NCBI GenBank assembly: GCA_965221105.1
Contig: OZ244871.1
Span: forward strand, 744,001-808,000
Length of the DNA stretch: 64,000 nt
Reading direction: 5' to 3'
Source of the DNA: GM7GCV1 sp965221105
GTDB lineage: Bacteria > Pseudomonadota > Gammaproteobacteria > Pseudomonadales > GM7GCV1
Both the position numbers and the translations under genes were made by a program. Of the stretch, positions 1 through 7,572 are shown piece after piece (position 1 is the first letter of the stretch; each line of letters begins with the position of its first letter). A model generated the notes under the pieces. The model searched no databases. It had not been told where the DNA came from and worked only from the letters and a program-made list of their open reading frames with translations.

Positions 1-1410
1 GCTGCCGGTAGCCAAAACCGGGTCACCCTCTCTGAACACGATAGTCGGGGTCATGCTGGACAAGGGCCGCTTGCCCGGTTCGATGGCATTGGCCAGCCCG
101 CCAACCAGACCGTAGGCGTTTGCGTCACCCTCTCTGGCACTGAAGTCGTCCATTTCGTTGTTGAGCAGGAAGCCCGCACCCGCGACAGCGATACCGTTGC
201 CGTAGGAGAAGTTGAGGGTATAGGTATTGCTGACAACATTGCCTTCAGCATCCCAGACTGAATAGTGCGTGGTGTCAGCACTTTCCTCAGGAGCAAAATT
301 CACCGGCAGAATGTCTGAGGCAGGACGGGCTTTCTTCGGGTCAATACCTGCCCATAGCCTGTTGGCGTAGTCCGGGGATGTGAGCTGCTCAACAGGTACC
401 GGAAAAAAGTCTGGATCACCCAAATGAAGACTCCGGTCAGCGTAGGCCAGCTTCATGGATTCGGCCAACAGGTGGATGTAGTCCGCAGAATTGTGCTCGA
501 TACCCTGAAAATCGGCATGTTCGAGAATGTTGAGCATCTGTATGAGATGCACACCGCCCGACGAGGGTGGCGGCATGGATACCACAGTGTACTCTCTGTA
601 ATCCCCGACAACCGGTTTGCGCACCAGAGGCTGGTAGGTCTGCAAATCTTCTGAAGTCAACAGACCGCCAAGCCGATTGACCTGATCGAGCATCATTTCC
701 GCGGTGACACCTGTATAGAAACCCTCACGACCCTGTTCAGAAATACGCTCAAGCGTAGCTGCCAGATCTTTCTGTACCCAAAGATCACCGGTCTGGTATC
801 CGGATTCGCCATCGCGGAGAAAGTACTGCCTGGTTTCTGGAGTTTGAAAGCGGGGGGCAGCCCTCCGCAGCGAATAGGCCAGGGAATCACTGACAACAAT
901 TCCCTCTGAAGCCAATCGAATGGCGGGCGCAAGGACTTCTTTTCTGCTGAGAACACCCCAGCGGTCCAGGGCATAGAGCAAGCCTGCTACGGTCCCGGGT
1001 ACAGCAGCCGAATCGACACCAAAGCGCTTGCGTTGAGTGTCAACACGTCCATCTTCTGCGAGAAACATGTCCGCACTGGCGCGGGCAGGAGCGACTTCGC
1101 GGTAGTCCAGTGCGTGGGCCTGATCGGACCCGGCCAGATACACGAGCATAAAACCGCCACCACCGAGGTTTCCGGCCTGAGGAAAAGTGACTGCCAGGGC
1201 AAATCCTGTGGCAACTGCCGCGTCCACAGCGTTGCCACCGCTGGCGAGAATCCGGGCACCAACCGCGGAGGCAACATATTCCTGAGACACAACCATTCCC
1301 TGACCAGCGGGGGCAATCACAGGATGAAAGCGCGCGGATCGGTCAAAAAGTACCTGGGAGTGCGCAGAAACTGCGCACAGAAACAAGGACAGGAGTGAAA
1401 CAGCTTTCAT
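1..1410 (-). CDS. ggt: Gamma-glutamyltransferase (C-terminus beyond window)
   Basis: Cleaves gamma-glutamyl bonds of glutathione and transfers or hydrolyses the glutamyl group in the periplasm. Translation from ATG at 1410 gives a signal peptide (MKAVSLLSLFLCAVSAHS) and then a continuous GGT sequence of 470 codons to the window edge. The large-subunit start (GMVVSQEYVASAVGARIL, GGNAVDAAVA) is seen near residue 40. The autoprocessing and nucleophile motif T-T-H-Y-S-V lies around position 270, so the large subunit is complete and the small subunit begins there. The glycine-rich end is cut by the window. It is transcribed in the same direction as recA, about 175 bp downstream of it. Family assignment is firm; the exact substrate preference is not shown. 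Confidence 0.93.
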   Translation of the reverse strand, partial: MKAVSLLSLFLCAVSAHSQVLFDRSARFHPVIAPAGQGMVVSQEYVASAVGARILASGGNAVDAAVATGFALAVTFPQAGNLGGGGFMLVYLAGSDQAHALDYREVAPARASADMFLAEDGRVDTQRKRFGVDSAAVPGTVAGLLYALDRWGVLSRKEVLAPAIRLASEGIVVSDSLAYSLRRAAPRFQTPETRQYFLRDGESGYQTGDLWVQKDLAATLERISEQGREGFYTGVTAEMMLDQVNRLGGLLTSEDLQTYQPLVRKPVVGDYREYTVVSMPPPSSGGVHLIQMLNILEHADFQGIEHNSADYIHLLAESMKLAYADRSLHLGDPDFFPVPVEQLTSPDYANRLWAGIDPKKARPASDILPVNFAPEESADTTHYSVWDAEGNVVSNTYTLNFSYGNGIAVAGAGFLLNNEMDDFSAREGDANAYGLVGGLANAIEPGKRPLSSMTPTIVFREGDPVLATGS

Positions 1411-1584
1411 GCTACGGCCGACCTGACAGAAAACTGGCGATTTGGCGACTATACAGGGCTGAATTGGCTTTACAAGGCCAGTACCAGGCCAGCGGCATCA
1501 CAGGGATTCGGATGCTGCAGCCTGGTCAGTCAGAAGCGCCGGGGGTATCCCGCTCATGCACGCGGGGATTTTGGGGAAGATGAA

Positions 1585-2631
1585 TCAGGCTTCGGCCATT
1601 TCGCCGGTTGAATCCCCCTCGTCAGTGCCAGGTTCAGGGTCATTCTTCCCAAGTGCCTGCTCAATGATCAGGGCTTCAAGTTTTTCGGCAACCTCAGGGT
1701 TGTCACGCAGATAGTCACAGGCATTATTTTTACCCTGGCCAATCTTGTTGCCCTCATAGGCATACCAGGCGCCGGATTTTTCAACAAGTCCGTGTTTGAC
1801 GCCCAGATCGATCACCTCGGCAAGGCGATTAATGCCATCGCCGTACATAATATTGAACTCGACCTGCTTGAACGGCGGCGAAACCTTGTTCTTGACAACT
1901 TTCACGCGGGTTTCATTCCCCACCACTTCGTCACCATCCTTGACCGCTCCGATTCGCCTGATATCCAGCCTCACAGAAGAGTAAAACTTCAGCGCGTTTC
2001 CACCAGTCGTAGTTTCCGGATTTCCAAACAGCACACCAATTTTCATGCGAATCTGATTGATAAAGATGCACAGGCAATTCGCCTGCTTGATGGAACCTGT
2101 GAGTTTGCGCAGAGCCTGCGACATCAGTCGCGCCTGCAGCCCCATGTGTGAATCCCCCATTTCACCTTCAATCTCGGCCTTGGGGACCAACGCGGCAACG
2201 GAATCAACTACCAGCACATCAATGGCGCCAGAACGCACCAGCATGTCACAGACTTCCAGAGCCTGCTCACCGGTATCGGGCTGGGAGACGATCAGCTCAT
2301 CTACATTGACTCCGAGTTTTTCGGCATAGACAGGGTCAAGGGCGTGTTCCGCATCGACAAATGCGCATGTAGCGCCCTGTTTTTGAGCCTGGGCAATGGT
2401 GGTCAGGGTCAGGGTTGTCTTGCCCGAACTTTCAGGCCCGTAGACCTCAACAATACGCCCCTTGGGCAAACCACCGATACCCAGGGCAATGTCCAGCCCG
2501 AGTGAACCGGTGGAAATTGAAGGAATGGCCTGGCGCTCGTTGTCGCCCATGCGCATCACGGTTCCCTTTCCAAACTGACGTTCTATCTGGGTCAGTGCGG
2601 CATCCAATGCCTGTTTTTTCTGTGGATCCAT
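1585..2631 (-). CDS. recA: RecA recombinase
   Basis: Forms ATP-dependent filaments on single-stranded DNA for homologous recombination and triggers LexA self-cleavage in the SOS response. The 348-residue product has the usual RecA length. The Walker A sequence GPESSGKTT is at residues 65-73, the Walker B region VLVVDSVAAL follows, the DNA-binding loop around GNPETTTGGNALKFY is present, and the tail is acidic. The start ATG at 2631 gives the standard MDPQKKQALDAALTQIE opening. A LexA-like box lies 54 bp upstream of the start. pncC lies upstream in the same orientation, a common gammaproteobacterial pairing. recX does not follow; ggt does. Confidence 0.98.
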   Translation of the reverse strand: MDPQKKQALDAALTQIERQFGKGTVMRMGDNERQAIPSISTGSLGLDIALGIGGLPKGRIVEVYGPESSGKTTLTLTTIAQAQKQGATCAFVDAEHALDPVYAEKLGVNVDELIVSQPDTGEQALEVCDMLVRSGAIDVLVVDSVAALVPKAEIEGEMGDSHMGLQARLMSQALRKLTGSIKQANCLCIFINQIRMKIGVLFGNPETTTGGNALKFYSSVRLDIRRIGAVKDGDEVVGNETRVKVVKNKVSPPFKQVEFNIMYGDGINRLAEVIDLGVKHGLVEKSGAWYAYEGNKIGQGKNNACDYLRDNPEVAEKLEALIIEQALGKNDPEPGTDEGDSTGEMAEA

Positions 2632-2684
2632 AATTCTCTCCTACATAGTCTCTTTAATGTGTGTGTATGTCTCTCTGCCAGGTA

Positions 2685-2700
2685 CTGTATAAATAATCAG
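2685..2700 (-). promoter_or_regulatory. LexA (SOS) box upstream of recA
   Basis: The plus strand reads CTGT-ATAAATAA-TCAG, which on the recA strand is CTGA-TTATTTAT-ACAG. This fits the gammaproteobacterial LexA consensus CTGT-N8-ACAG with one mismatch and an AT-rich centre. Its place between pncC and recA fits SOS control of recA. Binding itself is inferred. Confidence 0.75.
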
Positions 2701-2780
2701 TGAATTTTTCAACCCTTTTTTTCAAATATTTTCCTTCACCTGAAAAATTCCCCAGAGCGGTCGATTCCCACGCCGAGGAT

Positions 2781-3275
2781 TTACGACAGATCCAGCAGTC
2801 TTTCCAGCGCGTGGAGCACCGCCTGATGACGGACGCTTTGACGATCACCTGCAAAAACCCGGGTTTGCGTGTAGACATGGTCGGAGACGAAAAATCCAAA
2901 GCAGACCGTGCCTACAGGCTTCTCAACTGATCCACCATCCGGGCCTGCTACACCAGTGGTGGCTGCCGCAAAAGGCACCTCGGCAACAGCTGCCACGCCT
3001 GCCGCCATAGCCGCAGCAACTGGTTCGCTGACTGCTCCATGTGCCTCCAACGTATCCGCAGGCACCCTGAGCAGGCATTGTTTAAGCGCATTGCTGTAGG
3101 CAATAACACCACCCGCATACCATAGGGAACTGCCCGCCACAGAAGTGAGTGCCTCGCCAATACCGCCACCAGTGCAGGATTCGGCTGTCGCCACCATATG
3201 TTTGCCTGCAGTCATCCGCTCGGCAACCGCCTCGACATACTGGCGAATGGATGTATCGTGCGCGTGCTGACTCAC
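2781..3275 (-). CDS. pncC: Nicotinamide-nucleotide amidase (CinA C-terminal family)
   Basis: Deamidates nicotinamide mononucleotide to nicotinate mononucleotide in pyridine nucleotide salvage. The product is 164 aa, the usual length for stand-alone CinA C-terminal proteins. It shows the family motifs ATAESCTGGGIGEALTSVAGSS near residue 30, GVIAYSNALKQ near residue 55 and TTGVAGPDGGSVEKPVGTV near residue 105. It is upstream of and co-oriented with recA, which is the conserved gene order. mutS, often the next gene upstream, is absent; accessory DNA begins here instead. Confidence 0.93.
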   Translation of the reverse strand: MSQHAHDTSIRQYVEAVAERMTAGKHMVATAESCTGGGIGEALTSVAGSSLWYAGGVIAYSNALKQCLLRVPADTLEAHGAVSEPVAAAMAAGVAAVAEVPFAAATTGVAGPDGGSVEKPVGTVCFGFFVSDHVYTQTRVFAGDRQSVRHQAVLHALERLLDLS

Positions 3276-3572
3276 CTGCAGGACTCGTGTATTGTATTTG
3301 GGAAGGCGCGTGCGGTGCAGGCTAACACAAAGATTCCTCCGTCAACGTACATTTTCGTCAAAAAACCTCCACAAACAGCTGACCATCCGGTGCAGTAACC
3401 TGAGGCTCCGACAGTTCGGCTCTGAAAGCTTCGGCATGACAGGCTATGCATCTCCACCCACATGAGTCCCCCATTTGCCAGCCGTCCCGATCCGCTGTAT
3501 CCTCACCCCATTGATCAATCTGCCGGGTGGGTCTTGTGTCCACCTGGCAGACCCGACACCAGGAGACACCCC
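3276..3572. other. Intergenic junction between core and accessory DNA
   Basis: About 300 bp between pncC and a secreted-protein gene. On the minus strand near 3410-3450 one frame reads WRCIACHAEAFRAEL and stops soon after. The CxxCH could be a leftover of a c-type cytochrome tail, but no start or further homology is visible. No promoter or RNA gene was recognised. Confidence 0.3.
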
Positions 3573-4407
3573 ATGACCCGCTTGACACTGCCCCCCCCCC
3601 CCCCCCCGCCTGACCCTTCTGGCCACCGCGCTGCTCGCCGCCCTCAGTGCCGCCCCCACCCTGGCCCAGACGCTGCCGGTGGTGGAACTGCTGGTGAGTG
3701 ACACAGAAATTAGTGAAATGTATGACTGCGCCAGTCCTGGCGCCTTTCAAATCAACGCCGGGGTGCAAGCCGACGGAAGTCCACTCCCCGGAGGGCGCCT
3801 AACGTTTCAGGTGGCCGCCATCACCGCCTCAGGCCCCAACCGCTTTGCGGATCCCCACGGTCACACCCCAAGAGAAGGACAAGCACGCTCCAGCAAGTTC
3901 CTCAACAAGGCCGATGGCATGGGTCTGATTGCCGCGAAGAATGCCAGCATCAAGGGCTTTGCAGAGATGACTCTGACCTCCAAAGGCCTGTCCCCCACCG
4001 GCCTTTGCTGGGGCGATGACAATCTGGACACCGGCGACACGGAGGTGATGGTCGTCATCGCCAATGGCCCCGGCTACACCGTCCATCCGACGAAAGGGCG
4101 CGCCATCTTCACCATCCGGGAAAACGACAGCTGTGCCAATCCAACTGCCGCCACCGGCGGCGTGGTCCACCGGATGAACGGCAGTTCGACCTGCATCTGC
4201 GCCACCAAGAGCCGGTCTTCCGAAGTGCGGCGAGCCCTGGATCGCACCATCCCGACGCCCGGCCCGGACGGGCGCTTCGGCACCGATGACGATGGGACTA
4301 CCGACGCGCCCGAACCGTCCGCGGGCTTCCTGAGCCGCCTGGCCGCGCAGTTCCACGACCCGTCCTATCTCTATTGTATGGACTCGCCCTACAAGGGCCT
4401 GCCCTGA
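3573..4407 (+). pseudogene. Secreted protein of unknown function, out of frame at a poly-C tract
   Basis: From ATG at 3573 the first six codons (MTRLTL) run into 17 C residues and then leave the frame of the main body. The body frame, open to 4407, begins after the tract with a good signal-peptide core (LTLLATALLAALSAAPTLAQ, cleavage after AQ) and then about 245 residues with no family I recognise. Part of it has a beta-rich look, and a D-rich stretch (DGRFGTDDDG) near the end could bind calcium. With 16 or 19 C the ATG would join the signal peptide and body. The gene is therefore phase-variable and OFF here, or the tract length is an assembly error. A GTG at 3679 could open the body without a signal peptide. 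Confidence 0.55.
3591..3607 (+). repeat. Poly-C tract (17 C) inside a signal-peptide coding region
   Basis: An unbroken run of 17 C directly after ATG plus five codons. Its length decides whether the start codon is in frame with the signal peptide and mature protein. The present length puts it out of frame by one base. Runs this long are typical slippage hot spots. Confidence 0.85.
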
Positions 4408-4528
4408 CCCGGGCAGGGCCTGTCTCTTGCCGCGCGCACCCAACCCAACCCTCGGATCGCCCCGCCCCGCTTGACACCCCGCCACCGCAGGGCGACCCCC
4501 CCATGACGGGGTTGTGCCGGGAATCGTG

Positions 4529-5062
4529 TCAGATGGCAGCGCGCCGGGTCTTGTCCTGGTGCCGGCGCTGGCGTTGGTACCCGGTACTCTGGCGCAGAGT
4601 GTCGAGATGGCCGTTGGAGAGGTGCGCCAGGCGTTCGAACCTCCGGTCATCAAAGACCAGGGAGGCCCGTTCACAGAGCGTGCGTGTCGCGGGGCCTGAG
4701 AGGGTCCCGTGCAGTGCATCAACCTCGGCCAGGAGGGCCACATCGACAGGCCGGTCAGAGCGTTCGAAGGCATTGGCCGGTGTGCCGCGGTGGTCGCGGA
4801 GAGAGCCGGTCGTGCGATACTGGGCACTCAGCCGGGTTATCTGGGCTCGAGAAAAGCCAGTGCCCTTCTCAAGGTACTGTGTGACGATGCCTGTGTCAGC
4901 CGTGCCCAGCTGCTGGGAGCGCAACTGGCGGAGCGAGGCCTCAATCCAGCCAGAGGCATCCGTGCGATTGGAAGCCTCACAATCGAGGGGCGTTGTACCA
5001 GAGAGAAACGCCCGGATCTCGTCCAGGCTCTGGAGTCGTTGGGAGTGCAGTTTCACGATCAT
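4529..5062 (-). pseudogene. N-terminal fragment of an integrase-core (rve) transposase
   Basis: An open frame of 177 codons with the N-terminal half of a DDE integrase-type transposase. It begins MIVKLHSQRLQSLDEIRAFL and continues through a helix-turn-helix region (GFSRAQITRLSAQYRTTG) and DVALLAEVDALHGTLSGPATRTLCERA. Full proteins of this kind are about 400 aa with a C-terminal catalytic rve domain, which is missing. No intact insertion-sequence ends were seen. This remnant marks the left edge of the GC-rich RiPP region. Confidence 0.6.
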
Positions 5063-5120
5063 CCTCCAATGATCCCAAAACCGGCTCCTTCAGGCTCATG
5101 TCCCGTTGGACAATGCTATG

Positions 5121-5198
5121 ACTTGTGCGGATGACTCTTCAATAATATCATTCACACTTCCCGAACCAGGAAGCGAGAAAGCCATCATGTCAACTACT
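5121..5198 (+). repeat. 78-bp upstream repeat, copy 1 (before precursor 1)
   Basis: Runs from acttgtgcgg to the fourth codon of precursor 1, and matches 6886-6963 with about four substitutions. It covers the ribosome-binding region (aggaag/gagaaag) and MSTT. Only this segment and the poly-C run are conserved at DNA level between the two precursor genes, which suggests either a shared regulatory leader or a gene-conversion cassette. Confidence 0.8.
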
Positions 5199-5387
5199 CC
5201 CCCCCCCCCCCCGATCGATGCATCCTCCCCCGTGCCAGCGAATGAGGCGGTCGATTCCACAACCCGCCTTCCCTGGCACCCGCCGACAGTCAGGACGGTC
5301 GATCTCGGCCAGACGCGATCCGGCAGCGATCCGACTTTCAATAGACCTGAAACCGAAACGTATCAAGCAGGGTTTATGAGGAGCTAG
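5187..5387 (+). CDS. Putative lasso-like RiPP precursor 1 (in frame)
   Basis: A 66-residue peptide from ATG 5187: MSTT, five prolines encoded by the 14-C run, then a leader ending RLPWHPPTVRTVDLGQTR and a tail ending in Ser. WHPPTV fits the YxxPxL-type leader motif that lasso leader-binding proteins recognise, followed by the usual spacing to a Thr. The next genes are an HPr-kinase-like kinase and, further on, an asparagine-synthetase-like cyclase. A 9-residue ring Ser-DPTFNRP-Glu is possible and lines up with Ser...Asp in precursor 2, but the leader Thr would then not be at position -2. The core boundary is therefore uncertain. A C-terminal Ser would suit a paeninodin-type kinase. The frame stays open upstream, so a longer N-terminus is possible. 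Confidence 0.6.
   Translation: MSTTPPPPPIDASSPVPANEAVDSTTRLPWHPPTVRTVDLGQTRSGSDPTFNRPETETYQAGFMRS
5199..5212 (+). repeat. Poly-C tract (14 C) in RiPP precursor 1
   Basis: Fourteen C directly after the codons for MSTT. At this length the start codon is in frame with the leader and core peptide. A change of one or two C would abolish the product. Confidence 0.85.
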
Positions 5388-5697
5388 CAGTCTTTCAAGA
5401 CGATAATGATGGGTACAGGCTTTTCAGTTTGATGCGAGCATCGTCGGACGTAAACCTCCAGTCCGTAGTCACTGCCTTTCGGTTGCGCTCCTTTTACCGA
5501 GAAACAGATTCGGCGAAGTGTAGGTACGTCAATGGCAGATCTGGAAGAAAAAATTGCGGCATGTCATGTATTGAACAGCATACTGCAGATCCAAAACCAT
5601 GTGTTTGAACAAAAACAACCGATGAACTTTTGGAAAAAGTGAGCCGGGCGAGACAATAACTCTCAAATCCTCAAGCAATTTGATTCACTACAAGAGC
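5388..5697. other. Spacer between precursor 1 and the kinase gene
   Basis: About 310 bp of lower GC than the genes on either side. A 36-codon frame (5531-5641, MADLEEKIAACHVLNSILQIQ...) is present but matches nothing I recognise. In lasso clusters a leader-binding (PqqD-like) gene often sits here; none is visible. Confidence 0.4.
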
Positions 5698-6675
5698 ATG
5701 AACACCGTCCTTGAGGAGAAGTCCAGTGACCGCACCGGAGCCGGTGCCGCAACCACCGCCTACGGGCTGATCTTCCATTCCGAAATCGCCGTTCCGTTCC
5801 ACCCGGCCCCTTTCAGTGCGGAGTCCGACATCATCATCCGCCGAGGCACCGCGCCGCGTCGGCTCGATGGCCCGGCAACCGGCACCGGGCGATGGTGGGA
5901 GGCCGCTCCCGGTGCCTTTCTGCTCACCGTCGAGGATATCGCGCGCTACTTCGTGCGGGCGGGGAACGAGATCGTTATCGATTCCTCGGGCGACGAGCGG
6001 GACGTGCGGACCTTTCTGCTCGGCTCGGCGCTTGCGGTCTGCCTGCAGCAGCGGGGCATCTTCACGCTGCATGCCAGCGCCGTCGAAACCGCGCATGGCG
6101 CTGTACTGTTCCTGGGGGAATCCGGTGCTGGCAAGTCAACGCTCGCCGCCGCTCTGGTTGACCGCGGCTTGCGCCTGATGGCCGATGACGTGACCGGCAT
6201 CCTGGTCCGAGAAGGTCACCCGTTCGCGCTGCCGGCCTTCCCGTCGCTGCGGCTATGGGCCGATGTCATGAAAAAGCTCGGGCGGCAAACGACCGGGATC
6301 CGGAAAGTGCGCGAAGACATTGAGAAATACACCATCCCCGTCGAGGGGTTTTGCAGATCGCCGCTCCCCGTGCGGGCGATGTTCCTGCTCGGCTTGCGCA
6401 ATAACGAAGACCTCCGGCTGCAAGCCGTGCCCCGCACGAAGGCCATTGAGGCACTGCTGTCCAATACCTACCGAAAGCGCATCGCACTCGCGATGGGATG
6501 CCTGCCGGAGGCGTTCCGCGCGGCCACCGCGCTCGCCCGCCACGCGCCGCTCTTCGAATTGCTCAGGCCGGACGATCAGCAGCATCCGGCAGTGTGGGCC
6601 GATATGGTCGAACGGCATCTGGAGACGCTCGCAGCGCCTGGCGGACAGCAGCCTGAATGGGGTAGCGGAGGGTAG
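5698..6675 (+). CDS. HPr-kinase-like (HprK C-terminal family) peptide kinase
   Basis: About 325 aa related to the C-terminal domain of HPr kinase/phosphorylase. The P-loop GESGAGKST is near residue 140 and MADDVTGI, the Walker B-like metal site, follows near residue 165. An HASAVE segment precedes the P-loop, as in this family. True HprK has an N-terminal domain and acts on HPr; this protein lacks that context. It lies between a RiPP precursor and a cyclase gene. In paeninodin-type lasso clusters such kinases phosphorylate the C-terminal Ser of the precursor, and both precursors here end in Ser. That role is inferred. ATG 5698 is preferred; a TTG at 5680 would add six residues. GC content is far above that of the chromosome ends. 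Confidence 0.7.
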   Translation: MNTVLEEKSSDRTGAGAATTAYGLIFHSEIAVPFHPAPFSAESDIIIRRGTAPRRLDGPATGTGRWWEAAPGAFLLTVEDIARYFVRAGNEIVIDSSGDERDVRTFLLGSALAVCLQQRGIFTLHASAVETAHGAVLFLGESGAGKSTLAAALVDRGLRLMADDVTGILVREGHPFALPAFPSLRLWADVMKKLGRQTTGIRKVREDIEKYTIPVEGFCRSPLPVRAMFLLGLRNNEDLRLQAVPRTKAIEALLSNTYRKRIALAMGCLPEAFRAATALARHAPLFELLRPDDQQHPAVWADMVERHLETLAAPGGQQPEWGSGG

Positions 6676-6677
6676 AT

Positions 6678-6803
6678 TTGATCCAAAATGAGAATGGCCG
6701 GGGTGTTTGCCTCGTGCTGGCGACCAACCAGGAATTCCTGCCCGGGGCCATGGTCGCGGCCCATTCGTTTCTATCGCATCACCCCGGCTTCGGCGGCGGG
6801 CAA
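6678..6803 (+). pseudogene. Truncated glycosyltransferase start (remnant)
   Basis: A TTG two bases after the kinase stop opens a frame reading VCLVLATNQEFLPGAMVAAH and so on for about 40 codons. This closely matches the N-terminus of the full glycosyltransferase at 9317 (VCIALAATEKFLPGAIVAAH). Similarity stops at about 6803. It is the start of a second kinase-glycosyltransferase unit whose remainder was lost. Confidence 0.7.
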
Positions 6804-6885
6804 AGCGAATCCAGCCGATCAGCACAGTTGGCGAGGAAGCCCACGGCCTCCTCCAGGTAGCCGAGCCGCGCACTGAGATCGGAAG

Positions 6886-6963
6886 ACTTGTGCGGATGCC
6901 TCTTCAATAATATCATTCAGACTTCCCGAACCAGGAAGTGAAAAAGCCATCATGTCAACTACT
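6886..6963 (+). repeat. 78-bp upstream repeat, copy 2 (before precursor 2)
   Basis: Near-identical to 5121-5198, at an offset of exactly 1,765 bp. A shorter piece with the same start (cttgtgcggatgcc) recurs at 11195-11208 after the sulfotransferase gene. Confidence 0.8.
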
Positions 6964-7139
6964 CCCCCCCCCCCCAGAATTCGGGCAACTCCGCTGGCAA
7001 CCCCAGCGGCGAACCCCGCAAACGCCCCTGGCACCCGCCGACCGTCAAAACGCTTGAACTGACTGAGACGCGAAGCAGCCCCCGGACTAGCACCGTATTG
7101 GACGAAACCCCGGCTTATAATTTTATTGAGAGTAGCTAG
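6952..7139 (+). pseudogene. Putative lasso-like RiPP precursor 2 (out of frame at poly-C)
   Basis: ATG 6952 encodes MSTT and then a 12-C run that leads into a frame stopping at about 7060. The frame that resembles precursor 1 begins just after the run. It reads KRPWHPPTVKTLELTETR, the same leader signature, and then a tail with PRTSTVLDETPAYNF and a Ser-Ser end. With 10 or 13 C it would join the start codon. The TSTVLD stretch recalls the TSTPD of paeninodin-type cores. A 9-residue Ser-to-Asp ring is possible. Either phase OFF, a dead copy, or a homopolymer miscount. Confidence 0.55.
6964..6975 (+). repeat. Poly-C tract (12 C) in RiPP precursor 2
   Basis: Twelve C directly after the codons for MSTT, the same position as the 14-C run in precursor 1. 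At this length the start codon is out of frame with the conserved leader. Confidence 0.85.
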
Positions 7140-7307
7140 GAACTTGCGCCGTAGAGGCTTGTGGTGGGCCGCCCCCCGCCAAGGGCGGCGCGCGAGATGC
7201 TCGCGGCGCAGGTCTTGCATGCTGCGCTTTTTCTTTGCCCATTACTATAAGTAAGGAAATAGGTACAATGGCTTTTCCCACACACGCAAAGTTTCCGGGA
7301 GGCCGCC

Positions 7308-7430
7308 GTGCCTAAAGTCGGTGCCAATGTCTTGCTCCGCTACTTGTTGAGGGACGACGAGGCGCAGGCCGAGAAAGCGCGCCGTGTTTTCGAGAGCGGG
7401 GAACGCATCCTCATTACGGACGTGTTGCCG
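7308..7430 (+). pseudogene. PIN-domain toxin fragment (VapC-like)
   Basis: GTG 7308 opens about 40 codons resembling a VapC N-terminus (ANVLLRYLLRDDEAQAEKAR, then ILITDV). The first catalytic Asp of the usual DTN motif is replaced (GAN), and similarity ends after ITDV. No antitoxin gene precedes it. A dead fragment in a rearranged spot. Confidence 0.55.
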
Positions 7431-7500
7431 CTTTGCAGTTGCCCCACACTGCGGCGCCGCAGGAGTTGGTTGGGCGCGCTGCGCTATAGCCTTTTCTCCT

Positions 7501-7572
7501 AATCCGGATCGGCATCCGCTGCTGTTAGCCGATGCAATCGAACGGTGCTTGGAAACGCTCCCGGAAGACTGA
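7501..7572 (+). pseudogene. C-terminal remnant of a second HPr-kinase-like gene
   Basis: The last 23 codons before the cyclase gene read HPLLLADAIERCLETLPED and stop. They match the end of the kinase at 5698 (HPAVWADMVERHLETL). The piece abuts the cyclase start without a gap, so an ancestral order of kinase then cyclase is implied, with most of that kinase deleted. Confidence 0.6.

Noticed and set aside
1547..1569. Hairpin ATCCCGC...GCGGGGAT after recA as a terminator
   Set aside because: Imperfect stem, and no T-run on the recA strand.
3400..3460. CIACH heme-binding-like motif on the minus strand
   Set aside because: An isolated CxxCH in a short frame without start or signal peptide; chance is likely.
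3829..4827. Antisense 332-codon frame across the secreted-protein gene
   Set aside because: Low-complexity composition and no motif; the plus-strand frame has a signal peptide core and better amino-acid usage.
5096..5341. Minus-strand frame reading GGGGGVVDMMAFSLPGSGS, repeated near 6900
   Set aside because: Conserved only because the DNA repeat is conserved. It has no family resemblance, whereas the plus strand gives the leader motif shared by the diverged precursor parts.
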